DNA of 64,000 bases from JAIBBD01 sp041390685 (lineage in GTDB: Bacteria; Chloroflexota; Dehalococcoidia; UBA2979), in contig JAWKPL010000001.1 of assembly GCA_041390685.1 (NCBI GenBank), positions 2,294,001-2,358,000 of the forward strand. The letters run 5' to 3'. How positions within the stretch are numbered: position 1 is the first letter of the stretch; each line of letters begins with the position of its first letter. The notes under the pieces are model-generated. The model was not told where the DNA came from, did not search any database, and worked only from the letters and a program-made list of their open reading frames with translations. Position numbers and translations under genes: made by a program. This document shows, piece by piece, positions 16,881 through 25,655 of the stretch.

Positions 16881-17513
16881 GTGCGCGTCATGTCACGAAC
16901 GCACCTGGTCCGCGCGGCGCTGGCCGTCGCGGTCGTAGTGCTGGTTGCCGCTCCCGGCGGCGCCGAGGCGCACGAGTCACGGGTTGTTGGCGGGTACTCG
17001 TTCGTGGTCGGGTGGAGCATCGAGCCGGCCTACGAGGGGCTCAAGAACGGCGTGGACCTGCGCGTGCAGCTGCCGGGTTCCCCACCGATGCCGGTCGAGG
17101 GCCTCGAGGAGACGTTGCAGGTCGAGGTGACGAACGTCGCCAGCGGGCAGCAGACTACGTTGCCCATCGAGGCCGTGTTCGGGACGCCCGGCCGGTACAT
17201 CGCGCATGTCGTGCCGACGGTGTCCGGTCAGTACTCGTTCCGGTTCTTCGGCACGATCCAGGGGGACCAGATCAACGAGACGTTCACGTCCGGTGAGAAG
17301 TTCGACAGCATCGAGTCGACGAGCGACATCCAGTTCCCAGAGAAGGTCGCGCAGGTGCGCGAAGTCCAAGGGGTGGCGAGTGAGGCCCTGGACGCCGCTG
17401 ATGAGGCCGACAGTGCCGCCTCGTCGGCGCGCACGCTTGCGATCGTCGCCATCGGCGTCGCCGTTGTGTCCGGGGTACTCTCCGGCGCGGCGGTCGCGAT
17501 GCGACGGAAGTAG
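16881..17513 (+). CDS. Exported tail-anchored protein with predicted N-terminal histidine
   Basis: A 210-residue protein with a signal peptide (about 1-30) ending GGAEA, so the mature chain would start HESRVVGGYSF. A beta-rich domain follows (about 35-145), then a helical Ala/Asp/Glu-rich linker (SEALDAADEADSAASSA) and a C-terminal membrane helix (186-206) with a basic end. This is a signal-domain-anchor layout facing outward. I do not recognise the domain by name; the layout and position suggest a copper chaperone-like role. GTG 16881 lies 4 nt after GGGAGG; ATG 16890 is the alternative start. Confidence 0.75.
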   Translation: MRVMSRTHLVRAALAVAVVVLVAAPGGAEAHESRVVGGYSFVVGWSIEPAYEGLKNGVDLRVQLPGSPPMPVEGLEETLQVEVTNVASGQQTTLPIEAVFGTPGRYIAHVVPTVSGQYSFRFFGTIQGDQINETFTSGEKFDSIESTSDIQFPEKVAQVREVQGVASEALDAADEADSAASSARTLAIVAIGVAVVSGVLSGAAVAMRRK

Positions 17514-17561
17514 CGCTCAACGAAACGCCACGGCAGAGGTGCCGTCAGGAGGGAATTTCAT

Positions 17562-18251
17562 ATGTACACACGAGTAGTCTCAACCGCCCGGAGCCGCACC
17601 GGCGCGCTCGTCCTGGGCGCGGTGAGCGCACTGGCCATTGTGTCAATGGTCGCAGCACATGCCGAGCCAGTAGCGATGTCCCCCGCGTCGGCGGCGACGG
17701 TGACGTCATTGCCGGCGGAGGTCACCATGGACGCGAGCGCGGCGATGGCCGTGACGGGATCGAGCCTGGTGGTCACGAACGGATCGGGCGCACAGGTCAA
17801 CGTAGCGGCGTCGGTCGTGGACCCGGCGAATCACCAGCGAATCTCGGTGGCGCTGCCGTCGGACCTGCCCGCGGGTGTGTACACGGTCCACTGGACCGCG
17901 ACCGCTGAGGAGGACGGTCACGAGTCCGAGGGCTCGTGGTCGTTCACCTACGCGCCCGTGCAGGCGACGGCGACCGCACCGGCGCCGACGGCGACTCCGT
18001 CAGCCACGACCACGGGCAGCGCCACCCCGGCAGCGACCGCGACGGCGGCTGCCACCGCCACCGTAACCGCGACGGCGCCGACTGCGCGGCCGACGGGCAC
18101 TGCCGCCCCGAGCACGACGGTCCGGCCTCCCAGCACGGGGATGTCCGGAGACGCGGCCGCGCAGCGGTCTTCAACGGCGACGGTGCTGTTGCTGCTGACC
18201 GTGACGGCCGTGCTGGTCGCCGGCACGCGGGTGATGGCGAAGGGCCGCTAA
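17562..18251 (+). CDS. CopC-domain copper-binding protein, C-terminally anchored
   Basis: A 229-residue CopC-type beta-sandwich protein. The signal peptide ends at MVAA, so the mature N-terminus is His33, matching the His1 copper ligand of CopC. The later motif EEDGHESEGSWSFTY (about 117-130) matches the conserved D-x-H strand that supplies the second part of the Cu(II) site. A low-complexity Ala/Thr/Pro linker (about 133-190) leads to a membrane helix at 206-222 and a basic tail. AGGAGGG at 17548-17553 supports ATG 17562. It is placed just before the CopC-CopD fusion, so it may deliver copper to it. Confidence 0.88.
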   Translation: MYTRVVSTARSRTGALVLGAVSALAIVSMVAAHAEPVAMSPASAATVTSLPAEVTMDASAAMAVTGSSLVVTNGSGAQVNVAASVVDPANHQRISVALPSDLPAGVYTVHWTATAEEDGHESEGSWSFTYAPVQATATAPAPTATPSATTTGSATPAATATAAATATVTATAPTARPTGTAAPSTTVRPPSTGMSGDAAAQRSSTATVLLLLTVTAVLVAGTRVMAKGR

Positions 18252-18309
18252 TCCATCTGTCGTGGGCGGGGCCGCACTGGTCCCGTCCACGACGACTGGG
18301 CATTGCCAC

Positions 18310-20601
18310 GTGAACCGTCTTCGTCGTCGTCGACTGGCCGCACTCGCCGCACTGGTGGTCCTCCTCTGGGGCGGGCTCGCGGGGAGTTCGCCGCGGGTCG
18401 TACTGGCGCACGCGAGCTACCTCGGATCCGATCCCGCGGCGGACTCCGTGGTGCCGTCGGCGCCGCCCACCGTGACGATCCGGTTCAGCGAGCCGATGTC
18501 GACGACAGGCAGCAGCGCGGAGGTGCTCGATTCGCGCGGCCGCCGCGTCGACCTCAACGACTCGAAGGTCGATCCGAACGACACGACGCGGATGTCACTA
18601 TCGCTTTCGGAGCTGGCGGACGGCACCTACACCGTCGCGTGGCGGAACGTGTCCGCCGTGGACGGCCACGGATTGCAGGGGTCGTTCGTCTTCTACGTGG
18701 GGAGCCGGCCCGCGGACGCGCCCGCGAGCCAGGTCGCCGAGCCCCCGCTGCTTCAGTCGCGCGCAGACCCGATTGTGCGCTGGTTCACCCTCCTCGGTGC
18801 GATGGTGGCGACCGGGGCCGTGCTGTTCGAGCCGCTGGTACTCACGTATATCGTGCAAGGGGAGCGACGGCGGGCTGTCGACCTAGCCCTCGAGGCCGCA
18901 CGGGTGCGGATCAGGCGCGTCGTGGTCGCCGGTGTGGCGGCGTTCCTCGGTGGATCCATTGCGCAACTCGTCCTGCAAGCGGGCATCGTGGCGAACGTGC
19001 CGGCGTATCGCCTCCACGCCGGGGACATCGTCGATGTCCTCTCGTCGGCATGGGGCTGGCGATGGGCGGTCCGCGGTGTCTGCCTGGCCGGCGTGATCGC
19101 GGTGCTGGCTGCCGAGCATCGTGCCCGCGCGCATGGACACCTGCTGCACGGAGGACGCGGGTGGGTGCCGGTTGCCGCACTGCTCGTCGTCGCGATGGCG
19201 ATGGTCAGTGGATCGAGCCACGGAGCCGCGGTGGGCGGGCTGGAGGTGCCGGCCGCGATCAACGATGGGCTCCATTTCGGCGCGTCTGCCGTCTGGGTCG
19301 GCGGGCTGACCGCGCTCTTCTTCACGCTGGCCGCGGTACGCGGAGTGGCGACTACGGAGCGCCGGCTGTTCGTGACCGCGCTCGCCGCGCGGTTCTCGCT
19401 CGTCGCAGGGCTCAGCGTCGGGCTCGTGATCATCACCGGTGTCTACTCCTCGTGGCTGCAGGTGACCTCGAGGGCGGCCTTCGATACGCCATACGGTTCG
19501 ATACTCACGGCGAAAGTAGCGCTCGTCCTGGGTCTGCTCGCGGTTGCGGGTCTGAATCTCCTATGGGTGCGGCCTCGGCTGGCGCGCGGACTCGGCGAGT
19601 CCGGGTTGCGGAGGCTGGTTGCGGTCGAAATCGCCCTGGCCCTCCTGGTAATTGGAGCGGCGGCCGGGCTCACCAGTCTCGAACCTGCCCGGCAGGTGCA
19701 GTCCAGGGAGGAGCAGCGAAGCGCGTTGAGGTTTGGCGAGACCGTGGAGGGCACGCAGATCGATGGGGAGATCGGGCCGGGGACCGTCGGCGCGAATCGA
19801 ATTGCGGTCCGGCTGGCGGACCGCTCGGGAGATGCGGTGGGCGACGCCTCGCAGGTCACGGTGCGCTTGAGGTATCTGGACCGGGACCTGAGCCCGATCG
19901 AGGTGAGCGCCACATCGGTGGGGGGTGGCCGCTACGAAGCGCCTGCGACGGTGCTGAGCATCGCCGGGGCCTGGCAGATCGAGGTAGACGTCTCCCGTCC
20001 GGGCGCATTCGATGCCCGGACGGCATCGAGGTTTCTCGTCACCGCGGGGGACGGTCCGGATGTGACGTTCTCCGGGCCGGCGGTCGGGCCATCGACCGCT
20101 GATGGCCGGACCTACTGGTCATGGGTGGTCATGGGGACAGGTGCCCTCGCCCTGGTCCTGCTCCCGAAGTTCTGGCGGAGCCGACCCGCGCGAGCGCGAT
20201 CGCGCATCTTCGCGACAGCCGTGGTGCTCTCGGGCGTCGTGCTCTTCTACGGGGGGCATACGCACACCGACGCGCCATCCTCTGTCCAGGCGCTAACGAA
20301 TCCGTATCCTCCGGACAGCCGCTCCATCGAGGCCGGGCGGGCGCTCTACGAGCAGACGTGCGTCAAGTGCCACGGGACCGGCGGTCACGGCGATGGACCG
20401 GAGGCGGTGAGCCTCGTCCCGCCGCCGGCGGATCTGACCACGCACGTCCCGTTGCACACGGACGGAACCGTCTTCTACTTCATCACGAACGGGTTCCCGG
20501 GAACCGCGATGCCGGCCTTCGCCAACAGCCTGACCGAGGAGGAGCGCTGGCACCTGGTGAACTACCTGCGGACGCTCTCCGAGCCGCTGCCCGACCGGTA
20601 G
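18310..20601 (+). CDS. CopC-CopD-FixH/YtkA-like-cytochrome c fusion protein
   Basis: A 763-residue exported membrane protein with four parts. A signal peptide ends at RVVLA and leaves mature His34, followed by a CopC domain (34-130) with the VDGH ligand motif (118-120). A CopD multi-helix domain spans about 155-458, with conserved-type histidines at 304 and 322 (DGLHFGASAVWVGGL). A beta-rich FixH/YtkA-like domain covers about 497-580. Two membrane segments (604-650) then lead to a cytochrome c domain with CVKCH (684-688) and likely axial Met734. CopC/CopD proteins move copper; heme attachment suggests a redox or respiratory link. GTG 18310 is chosen for a normal signal peptide. Confidence 0.92.
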   Translation: MNRLRRRRLAALAALVVLLWGGLAGSSPRVVLAHASYLGSDPAADSVVPSAPPTVTIRFSEPMSTTGSSAEVLDSRGRRVDLNDSKVDPNDTTRMSLSLSELADGTYTVAWRNVSAVDGHGLQGSFVFYVGSRPADAPASQVAEPPLLQSRADPIVRWFTLLGAMVATGAVLFEPLVLTYIVQGERRRAVDLALEAARVRIRRVVVAGVAAFLGGSIAQLVLQAGIVANVPAYRLHAGDIVDVLSSAWGWRWAVRGVCLAGVIAVLAAEHRARAHGHLLHGGRGWVPVAALLVVAMAMVSGSSHGAAVGGLEVPAAINDGLHFGASAVWVGGLTALFFTLAAVRGVATTERRLFVTALAARFSLVAGLSVGLVIITGVYSSWLQVTSRAAFDTPYGSILTAKVALVLGLLAVAGLNLLWVRPRLARGLGESGLRRLVAVEIALALLVIGAAAGLTSLEPARQVQSREEQRSALRFGETVEGTQIDGEIGPGTVGANRIAVRLADRSGDAVGDASQVTVRLRYLDRDLSPIEVSATSVGGGRYEAPATVLSIAGAWQIEVDVSRPGAFDARTASRFLVTAGDGPDVTFSGPAVGPSTADGRTYWSWVVMGTGALALVLLPKFWRSRPARARSRIFATAVVLSGVVLFYGGHTHTDAPSSVQALTNPYPPDSRSIEAGRALYEQTCVKCHGTGGHGDGPEAVSLVPPPADLTTHVPLHTDGTVFYFITNGFPGTAMPAFANSLTEEERWHLVNYLRTLSEPLPDR

Positions 20602-20668
20602 CGACGGCTCGCGCGAGGTGCCGGAGCGTAGTACGTTCTCGCGCGACGACATTCGAAGGGAGCGAGCT

Positions 20669-21520
20669 ATGCCGGTCATCGTGGTGAGCGGCAGCGAAGC
20701 AGGGGCGGGCGCGACGACGGTCGCGGCCGGACTGGCACACCGGCTGGCCTATGCCGGCCATCGCGTCCGCGTGGAGCGGCTGGCGTTCGGCGCAAACGCG
20801 GAGCGCGACGCAGCGACGTTCGGGATGCTCGAGTTCGCCTCGAGCGCGGGGACGCCGGTGCAGGCCGGGGCGATCTCAGCTGCCGATGACGTCACGGTCA
20901 TCGATGCGTCTGTGTCGCCGGATGCCGGCACGATCGCGGGAGCGCTCCGAGCGGTGCGGGTCGCCGTCGTGCTCGCCGGGCGGTCCGGTGGAGCGACCGG
21001 GATGACGTTGGCGATCGAGAACCGCGCGCCGGCGGGTGGCGAGCTGCGGATCGCTGAAGACCGACTGCTGGCGGCGCCGACGGTGGGTACGCTGATCGAG
21101 GCGAGCAGGGCGCGCGTGCTCGCGCGGTCGACGGAAGGTGAGCGGGCGATTTGCGAGCACATCGTGATCGGCGCCATTTCGCATGACTCGGATCAGCCGT
21201 ACTTCGCGCGCTTCCCGCGCAAGGTGGTCGTGACGCGGGCGGAGAAGGTGGACATCGCGCTGTCCGCGCTGCGGACGGACGCTGAATGCCTGATCCTCAC
21301 CGGTGGCAGCGACCCAAGTCCCTACGTCCTTGACCGGGTCGCTGCTAGCCGCGGGACGACGCTGCTCGTCGCACCCGAGGGGACCGTGGAGACCGTCCGC
21401 GACATCGAGGGGACGTTCGGGCGCTCGGCGTTTTCGGGTGACGCGAAAGTCGAGCGGATCGGCGTGCTGATCGCGTCTGCGGTCAGCGACGAAGCGCTGA
21501 CACGCCTTCTTGGCGGATAG
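20669..21520 (+). CDS. BioD-like P-loop protein with DRTGG domain
   Basis: A 283-residue cytosolic protein. The N-terminus has a P-loop of the BioD-like type (SGSEAGAGATTVAAGLAHRL) and a Walker-B-like DVTVIDAS. The C-terminal part (CEHIVIGAISHDSDQPYF, then KVVVTRAEKVDIALSAL and ILTGG) matches the DRTGG domain. In phosphotransacetylases this pair forms the N-terminal regulatory region, but here no acetyltransferase domain follows, so it is a free-standing version of unknown function. AAGGGAG precedes ATG 20669. It comes 67 bases after the copper-locus fusion gene. Confidence 0.78.
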   Translation: MPVIVVSGSEAGAGATTVAAGLAHRLAYAGHRVRVERLAFGANAERDAATFGMLEFASSAGTPVQAGAISAADDVTVIDASVSPDAGTIAGALRAVRVAVVLAGRSGGATGMTLAIENRAPAGGELRIAEDRLLAAPTVGTLIEASRARVLARSTEGERAICEHIVIGAISHDSDQPYFARFPRKVVVTRAEKVDIALSALRTDAECLILTGGSDPSPYVLDRVAASRGTTLLVAPEGTVETVRDIEGTFGRSAFSGDAKVERIGVLIASAVSDEALTRLLGG

Positions 21521-21535
21521 CACGACCATCGCAGC

Positions 21536-21562
21536 TTGATCGGACCCCGGGCCGGTTATGCT
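21536..21562 (+). promoter_or_regulatory. Promoter of the site-2 protease gene, leaderless arrangement
   Basis: TTGATC (21536-21541) and TATGCT (21557-21562) are spaced by 15 bases, slightly short. TATGCT is followed by six bases (GGATCC) and then the ATG at 21569. No ribosome-binding sequence is present, so initiation at the start codon itself is likely. Confidence 0.5.
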
Positions 21563-21568
21563 GGATCC

Positions 21569-22696
21569 ATGAACCTCGGATCTGGAGTCGGCATCGGGCG
21601 CGTACGCGGCATCGAAATCCGCGTCCACTGGTCGTGGTTCATCATCCTCGTGCTGATCACCTGGTCGTTCGCGGACGGGCTGTACCGCGACCTGTACGAG
21701 GACTGGTCGGGTGGACAGCGCTGGACGGCGGCGATCGTCACCAGCGGGTTGTTCTTCCTCTCCGTGCTGCTGCATGAGCTCTCTCACTCGTTCGTCGCGC
21801 AGCGGTACGGGATGACGGTGCCGTCGATCACGTTGTTCGTCTTCGGCGGCGTGTCCAGCATCGCGGGGGAGATGCGAAACGCGAAGGAGGAGTTCGCGGT
21901 CGCGATCGCAGGGCCGCTAATGTCCTGGGTGCTGGCCGCGGCGTTCGCATTGTTGTGGCTGATCCTGCGGGGCTCCGACGTGAGCGGGGTTGTGGGCTAC
22001 CTCGCGTTCATCAATGGGGCTCTTGGGCTATTCAATCTCCTTCCCGGCTTCCCGCTCGACGGCGGGCGGGTGCTGCGCGCGATCGTCTGGGGCCGCTCGA
22101 AGAGCATCGTGCAGGCCACGAAGGTGGCCGCCACGGTGGGGTCGCTCATCGCGTACGCGATGATCGGCATCGGGCTGGTCAGCGTGTTCTACTTCGGGCT
22201 GTTCGGCGCGATCTGGTACGTGCTCATCGGGCTCTTCCTGAAGTCGGCGGCGGAGGGTTCGTACCAGGCGATGCTGGCGGACCGCGCGTTGCGGAACGTT
22301 GAGACGCAAGCGATCATGCAGCCGCCGACGGCGCCGGTGGACGGCTCGATGAGCGTCCAGGAGCTGGTGGAGACGCGGTTGCTGCGGCGGGCCGAGCGCG
22401 CGTACCTCGTGGGGGACGATGGGCACGTGGTCGGGCTTGTCACAGCCACCGATATCACGCGCCTGCCGCGTGACCAGTGGGCGCGGACGGCGGTGGAACG
22501 TGTCATGGTGCCGTCCGCGAAGGTGCATACAGTGACGCCGCAGACGGACTTAGTGGACGCGATGCGGCTGATGCAGCAGCACGACGTTCACCAGTTGCCG
22601 GTCCTCGAGGACGGCCGGCTGGTCGGGATGCTCACGAGAGGCGATGTGCTGCGCCAGGTTGAGATACGCATGCGGTTCCAGGACGGCAACAGCTAA
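21569..22696 (+). CDS. Site-2 protease family (M50B) membrane protein with C-terminal CBS domains
   Basis: Intramembrane zinc metalloprotease of 375 residues. The active-site HELSH (residues 69-73) lies in a membrane helix, and the third zinc ligand is Asp164 in NLLPGFPLDGGR. About six helices span residues 20-230. The rest (about 245-375) is a pair of CBS domains (ERAYLVGDDGHVVGLVT and DVHQLPVLEDGRLVGML), which bind adenine nucleotides and may gate the protease. ATG 21569 starts just after a -10-like hexamer. It converges with pcrA, overlapping by 4 bases at the stop codons. Confidence 0.93.
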   Translation: MNLGSGVGIGRVRGIEIRVHWSWFIILVLITWSFADGLYRDLYEDWSGGQRWTAAIVTSGLFFLSVLLHELSHSFVAQRYGMTVPSITLFVFGGVSSIAGEMRNAKEEFAVAIAGPLMSWVLAAAFALLWLILRGSDVSGVVGYLAFINGALGLFNLLPGFPLDGGRVLRAIVWGRSKSIVQATKVAATVGSLIAYAMIGIGLVSVFYFGLFGAIWYVLIGLFLKSAAEGSYQAMLADRALRNVETQAIMQPPTAPVDGSMSVQELVETRLLRRAERAYLVGDDGHVVGLVTATDITRLPRDQWARTAVERVMVPSAKVHTVTPQTDLVDAMRLMQQHDVHQLPVLEDGRLVGMLTRGDVLRQVEIRMRFQDGNS

Positions 22697-24927
22697 GCGC
22701 CCTCCCACTCGTCGAACTGGTGGGGGCCTTCCCCCTCGAGCGCGGCCAGCGACAGCAGCAGGCGCTTCACGCCCGCGCCGCCCTCGAAGGCGACGGTGAC
22801 CTCTTGGTCGCCTCCACGGATGAGGCAGGAAACGACCACGCCGCGGCCGAAGTGGCCGTGCCGCACCCGGTCGCCGGCGGCGAACCGCGGCGTCTGCGGG
22901 CCCTCGTCGGCGTGGGCGTCGCGGGCCGCCAGTGCGGCGCGGCGTTCGCGTGGAGTCAGCGAGCCGCCGGGCTGGCGTCCCGCGGCGGGCCTCGAACGTT
23001 CCGACGACGGCACGTCCGCGAGGAAGCGCGAGGCGATGTTGTTGCGGAACATGCCCTGCTGGAAGCGGCGCATGGCGTGAGTGAGGTACAGCCGCTCACG
23101 GGCGCGCGTCATGCCGACATAACAGACGCGACGTTCTTCCTCCATCTGCGACGGGTCGTCGATGGAACGGAAATGAGGCAGGAGGCCCTCCTCGAGGCCA
23201 GGCATGAAGACGACGGGGTACTCCAGCCCCTTGGCCGCATGGAGGGTGGTCAGGGTCACGGCGTCTGGCGCCTCGGCTCCTGGATCGTCGACATCGGCGA
23301 CGAGGGCGACCTCTTCGAGGAATGAGGCGAGGGAATGCTCGCCCGCGAGGTCTTCGTACTGAGAGGCGACTGCGCGAAGCTCCTGTACGTTCTCCCATCG
23401 TGCCTCAGCGTCGTCGGGGTCGCTGCGCTGGAGGTGGGAGCGGTAGTGCGTCTCCTCGAGGATCGCGTCGAGCAGCTCGGAGACGTTGTGCTGCTCACGC
23501 AACGCCGTGAGGCGGTCGAGCATTGAGACAAACGCGGCCAGCGCATTGCGGATGTCGGCACGCAACTGGGGGAGCGAGGGTTCACGGTCGCCTCGGGCCA
23601 CCCGGGCCGCCACGGCGACCGGCGGGAGGGCGAGCTCCTGGGCCGCGCGCCCGAGATCGGACAGTGTGCGGGCGCCGATGCCACGTGGCGGGACGTTGAC
23701 GACGCGCTGGAACGCCATCGCGTCGCTGGGGTTGTGGACGAGCCGGAGGTACGCGAGCAGGTCGCGCACCTCGCGGCGATCGTAGAAGCGGGTGCCGCCC
23801 ACGACGCGGTAGCGGATGCCGTTTTCGATGCACGCTTCCTCGATGGCACGGGACTGGGCATTCGTGCGGTACATGATGGCGAAGTCGGCGTAGGAGCGCG
23901 CGTCCTCGCGGATCAGCCGCCGGATTTCGGACGCGAAGAAGAGCGCTTCTTCGTCGCCGTCGTACAGCTCCTGGACGGTCACAGGGGCGCCCTCGGGGTT
24001 CTCGGTCCAGAGTTCGCGCTGGGGGCGGCCGGAGGCCTTCGAGATGACCGCGTGAGCAGCGCGCAGGATGTGGCCGGTGGACCGGTAGTTCTGTTCGAGC
24101 AACACGACCTGCGCGCCGGGAAAGTCGCGTTCGAAGTGCTGGAGATTGCGGATGTCGGCAGCGCGCCACGAGTAGATGGACTGATCGGGGTCGCCGACGG
24201 CCGTGATGTTGCCGTGGGCCGAGGCGAGCTCGCGGGCGAGCGTGTACTGCACGAGGTTGGTGTCCTGGAACTCGTCGATCAGCACGTGCTGGTACCGCTC
24301 GGCGTAGTGGTCGCGGATGGAGAGGTCTCGGGCGAACAGCTTGAGGACGTGGCCGAGCAGGTCGTCGAAGTCGACGGCGCCGCTCCGTTCGAGACCCGCC
24401 TCGTAGCGATCGTAGACGCGGCCGACGATCTCCTCGAAGTAGGAGCCGGCCTCGCGAAGCACGGTGGCGGCGTCACGGCGTTCGTTCTTGGCTGAGGAGA
24501 TCGCGGAGAGGATCGAGCGCGGGGTGAACCGCTTGGGGTCGATATGCAGGTCAGTGACGATACTGCGCACGAGGGCCATCTGGTCGTCGGTGTCGTAGAT
24601 GACGAAGTCGGACGGGAGGCCGATGGCTGCGCCATCGCGCCGGAGGATGCGAGCGCAGATGGAGTGGAAGGTGCCGAGGGAGATGTCGCGCGCCTGAGCG
24701 CCGAGGAGTCCCTCGACGCGCTCGCGCATCTCGCGGGCGGCCTTGTTGGTGAACGTGACGGCGAGGATGCGCCACGGCGGGACGCCGGTTTCGACGAGAT
24801 GAGAGATGCGATGCGCGATGACACGGGTCTTCCCGGAGCCTGGGCCAGCGAGGATCAGGAGGGCGCCGCGAGGCACCTCGACAGCGTGCCGCTGCGCGGG
24901 ATTGAGTACGTCACTAGTCGTGGTCAT
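22693..24927 (-). CDS. pcrA: UvrD/PcrA-type superfamily 1 DNA helicase
   Basis: ATP-dependent 3'-5' DNA helicase for repair and replication restart. Motifs in order: NPAQRHAV (Q motif), LILAGPGSGKT (Walker A), AVTFTNKAAREM (Ia), VLIDEFQDTN (II), VGDPDQSIYSWRAAD (III), LLEQNYRS (IV), TLHAAKGLEYP (V) and YVGMTRARERLYL (VI). The last 80 residues carry the Tudor-like tail typical of PcrA (GDRVRHGHFGRGVVV). The 744-residue length fits. ATG 24927 is chosen because homologues begin at TTSDVLNPAQ; the upstream open frame is non-coding. It diverges from the zinc-ribbon gene. Confidence 0.95.
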   Translation of the reverse strand: MTTTSDVLNPAQRHAVEVPRGALLILAGPGSGKTRVIAHRISHLVETGVPPWRILAVTFTNKAAREMRERVEGLLGAQARDISLGTFHSICARILRRDGAAIGLPSDFVIYDTDDQMALVRSIVTDLHIDPKRFTPRSILSAISSAKNERRDAATVLREAGSYFEEIVGRVYDRYEAGLERSGAVDFDDLLGHVLKLFARDLSIRDHYAERYQHVLIDEFQDTNLVQYTLARELASAHGNITAVGDPDQSIYSWRAADIRNLQHFERDFPGAQVVLLEQNYRSTGHILRAAHAVISKASGRPQRELWTENPEGAPVTVQELYDGDEEALFFASEIRRLIREDARSYADFAIMYRTNAQSRAIEEACIENGIRYRVVGGTRFYDRREVRDLLAYLRLVHNPSDAMAFQRVVNVPPRGIGARTLSDLGRAAQELALPPVAVAARVARGDREPSLPQLRADIRNALAAFVSMLDRLTALREQHNVSELLDAILEETHYRSHLQRSDPDDAEARWENVQELRAVASQYEDLAGEHSLASFLEEVALVADVDDPGAEAPDAVTLTTLHAAKGLEYPVVFMPGLEEGLLPHFRSIDDPSQMEEERRVCYVGMTRARERLYLTHAMRRFQQGMFRNNIASRFLADVPSSERSRPAAGRQPGGSLTPRERRAALAARDAHADEGPQTPRFAAGDRVRHGHFGRGVVVSCLIRGGDQEVTVAFEGGAGVKRLLLSLAALEGEGPHQFDEWEGA

Positions 24928-25040
24928 GCACCGTCCGAATGCAGGGGGGGAGGGGTCGATGTGGCGGCGACCGCCAAGGCGATCTCGTACAACCCCCATG
25001 GTACGCTGTCTGAGCGCAACCACGGGAACGGAGCCGAACC

Positions 25041-25619
25041 TTGGACGTGTTAGTCGGCTGGCCAGGTGGCGACTGGCAAACCACCCTCAAGATTGCGGGC
25101 ACCCTGACAGTCGCCTACCTCCTGTTGATCTGGCTGGCTTCGGTCCTGTGGGCATTTCGCGACATCCGGGCGCGCTCCAGCGACCCGGTGAGCCAGGTGG
25201 TTGGCGTCGCGCTGGTGACGTTCTTCCCGCTCCTCGGCATCGCCCTGTACCTCATCGTGCGTCCAAGCGAGACGCTCGCCGAGTCTTATGACCGTGAGCT
25301 GGAGCAGCAGGCGATCCGGTCCGAGCTGGGCGCGCTGACCTCGTGCCCGACCTGCTACTACGAGGTGCAATCGGACTTCATCGCCTGCGCTTACTGCCGC
25401 ACGCCTCTGCGGGAGGGTTGTCGCTCGTGCGGGAAGCTGCTGTCGCTGGACTGGCGCTACTGCCCGTACTGCGAGACGCCCCGGCCGGCGCCAGCGCGTG
25501 CGCCCGAGCGGGTGCGCCCAACCGCCCGCTACGAGGCGGACGACGAGGCTCTGGAGCCGGCGCGCACACCGCGCCGAGCGACGGCGAGGCCTCGCACGAA
25601 CACGGCCGGGGACGAGTAG
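25041..25619 (+). CDS. Zinc-ribbon domain membrane protein
   Basis: A 192-residue protein with two membrane segments (about 17-37 and 52-73) like PLDc_N/phospholipase-anchor proteins, including SVLWAFRDIRAR. A cytosolic part holds two zinc ribbons: CPTC...CAYC (about 97-115) and CRSC...CPYC (about 123-141). The tail is Pro/Arg-rich and probably disordered. TTG 25041 has GGAG 7 nt upstream; GTG 25047 is the alternative. Homologues are annotated only as zinc-ribbon proteins, and no specific role can be given. Confidence 0.85.
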   Translation: MDVLVGWPGGDWQTTLKIAGTLTVAYLLLIWLASVLWAFRDIRARSSDPVSQVVGVALVTFFPLLGIALYLIVRPSETLAESYDRELEQQAIRSELGALTSCPTCYYEVQSDFIACAYCRTPLREGCRSCGKLLSLDWRYCPYCETPRPAPARAPERVRPTARYEADDEALEPARTPRRATARPRTNTAGDE

Positions 25620-25645
25620 GGCCGCAGCCTTCGCGCTGCGACCCT
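25618..25645. terminator. Hairpin between convergent zinc-ribbon and thioredoxin-like genes
   Basis: AGGG-C-CGCAGC (25618-25628) pairs with GCTGCG-A-CCCT (25635-25645) around a CTTCGC loop, with one internal mismatch. The hairpin fills most of the 36-base gap between the two converging genes and should terminate both. Confidence 0.6.
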
Positions 25646-25655
25646 ACCCGACAAC

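Noticed and set aside
17945..18140. Ala/Thr/Pro triplet-rich stretch looked like a tandem repeat
   Set aside because: It is a low-complexity linker inside the CopC-domain protein, not a regular DNA repeat.
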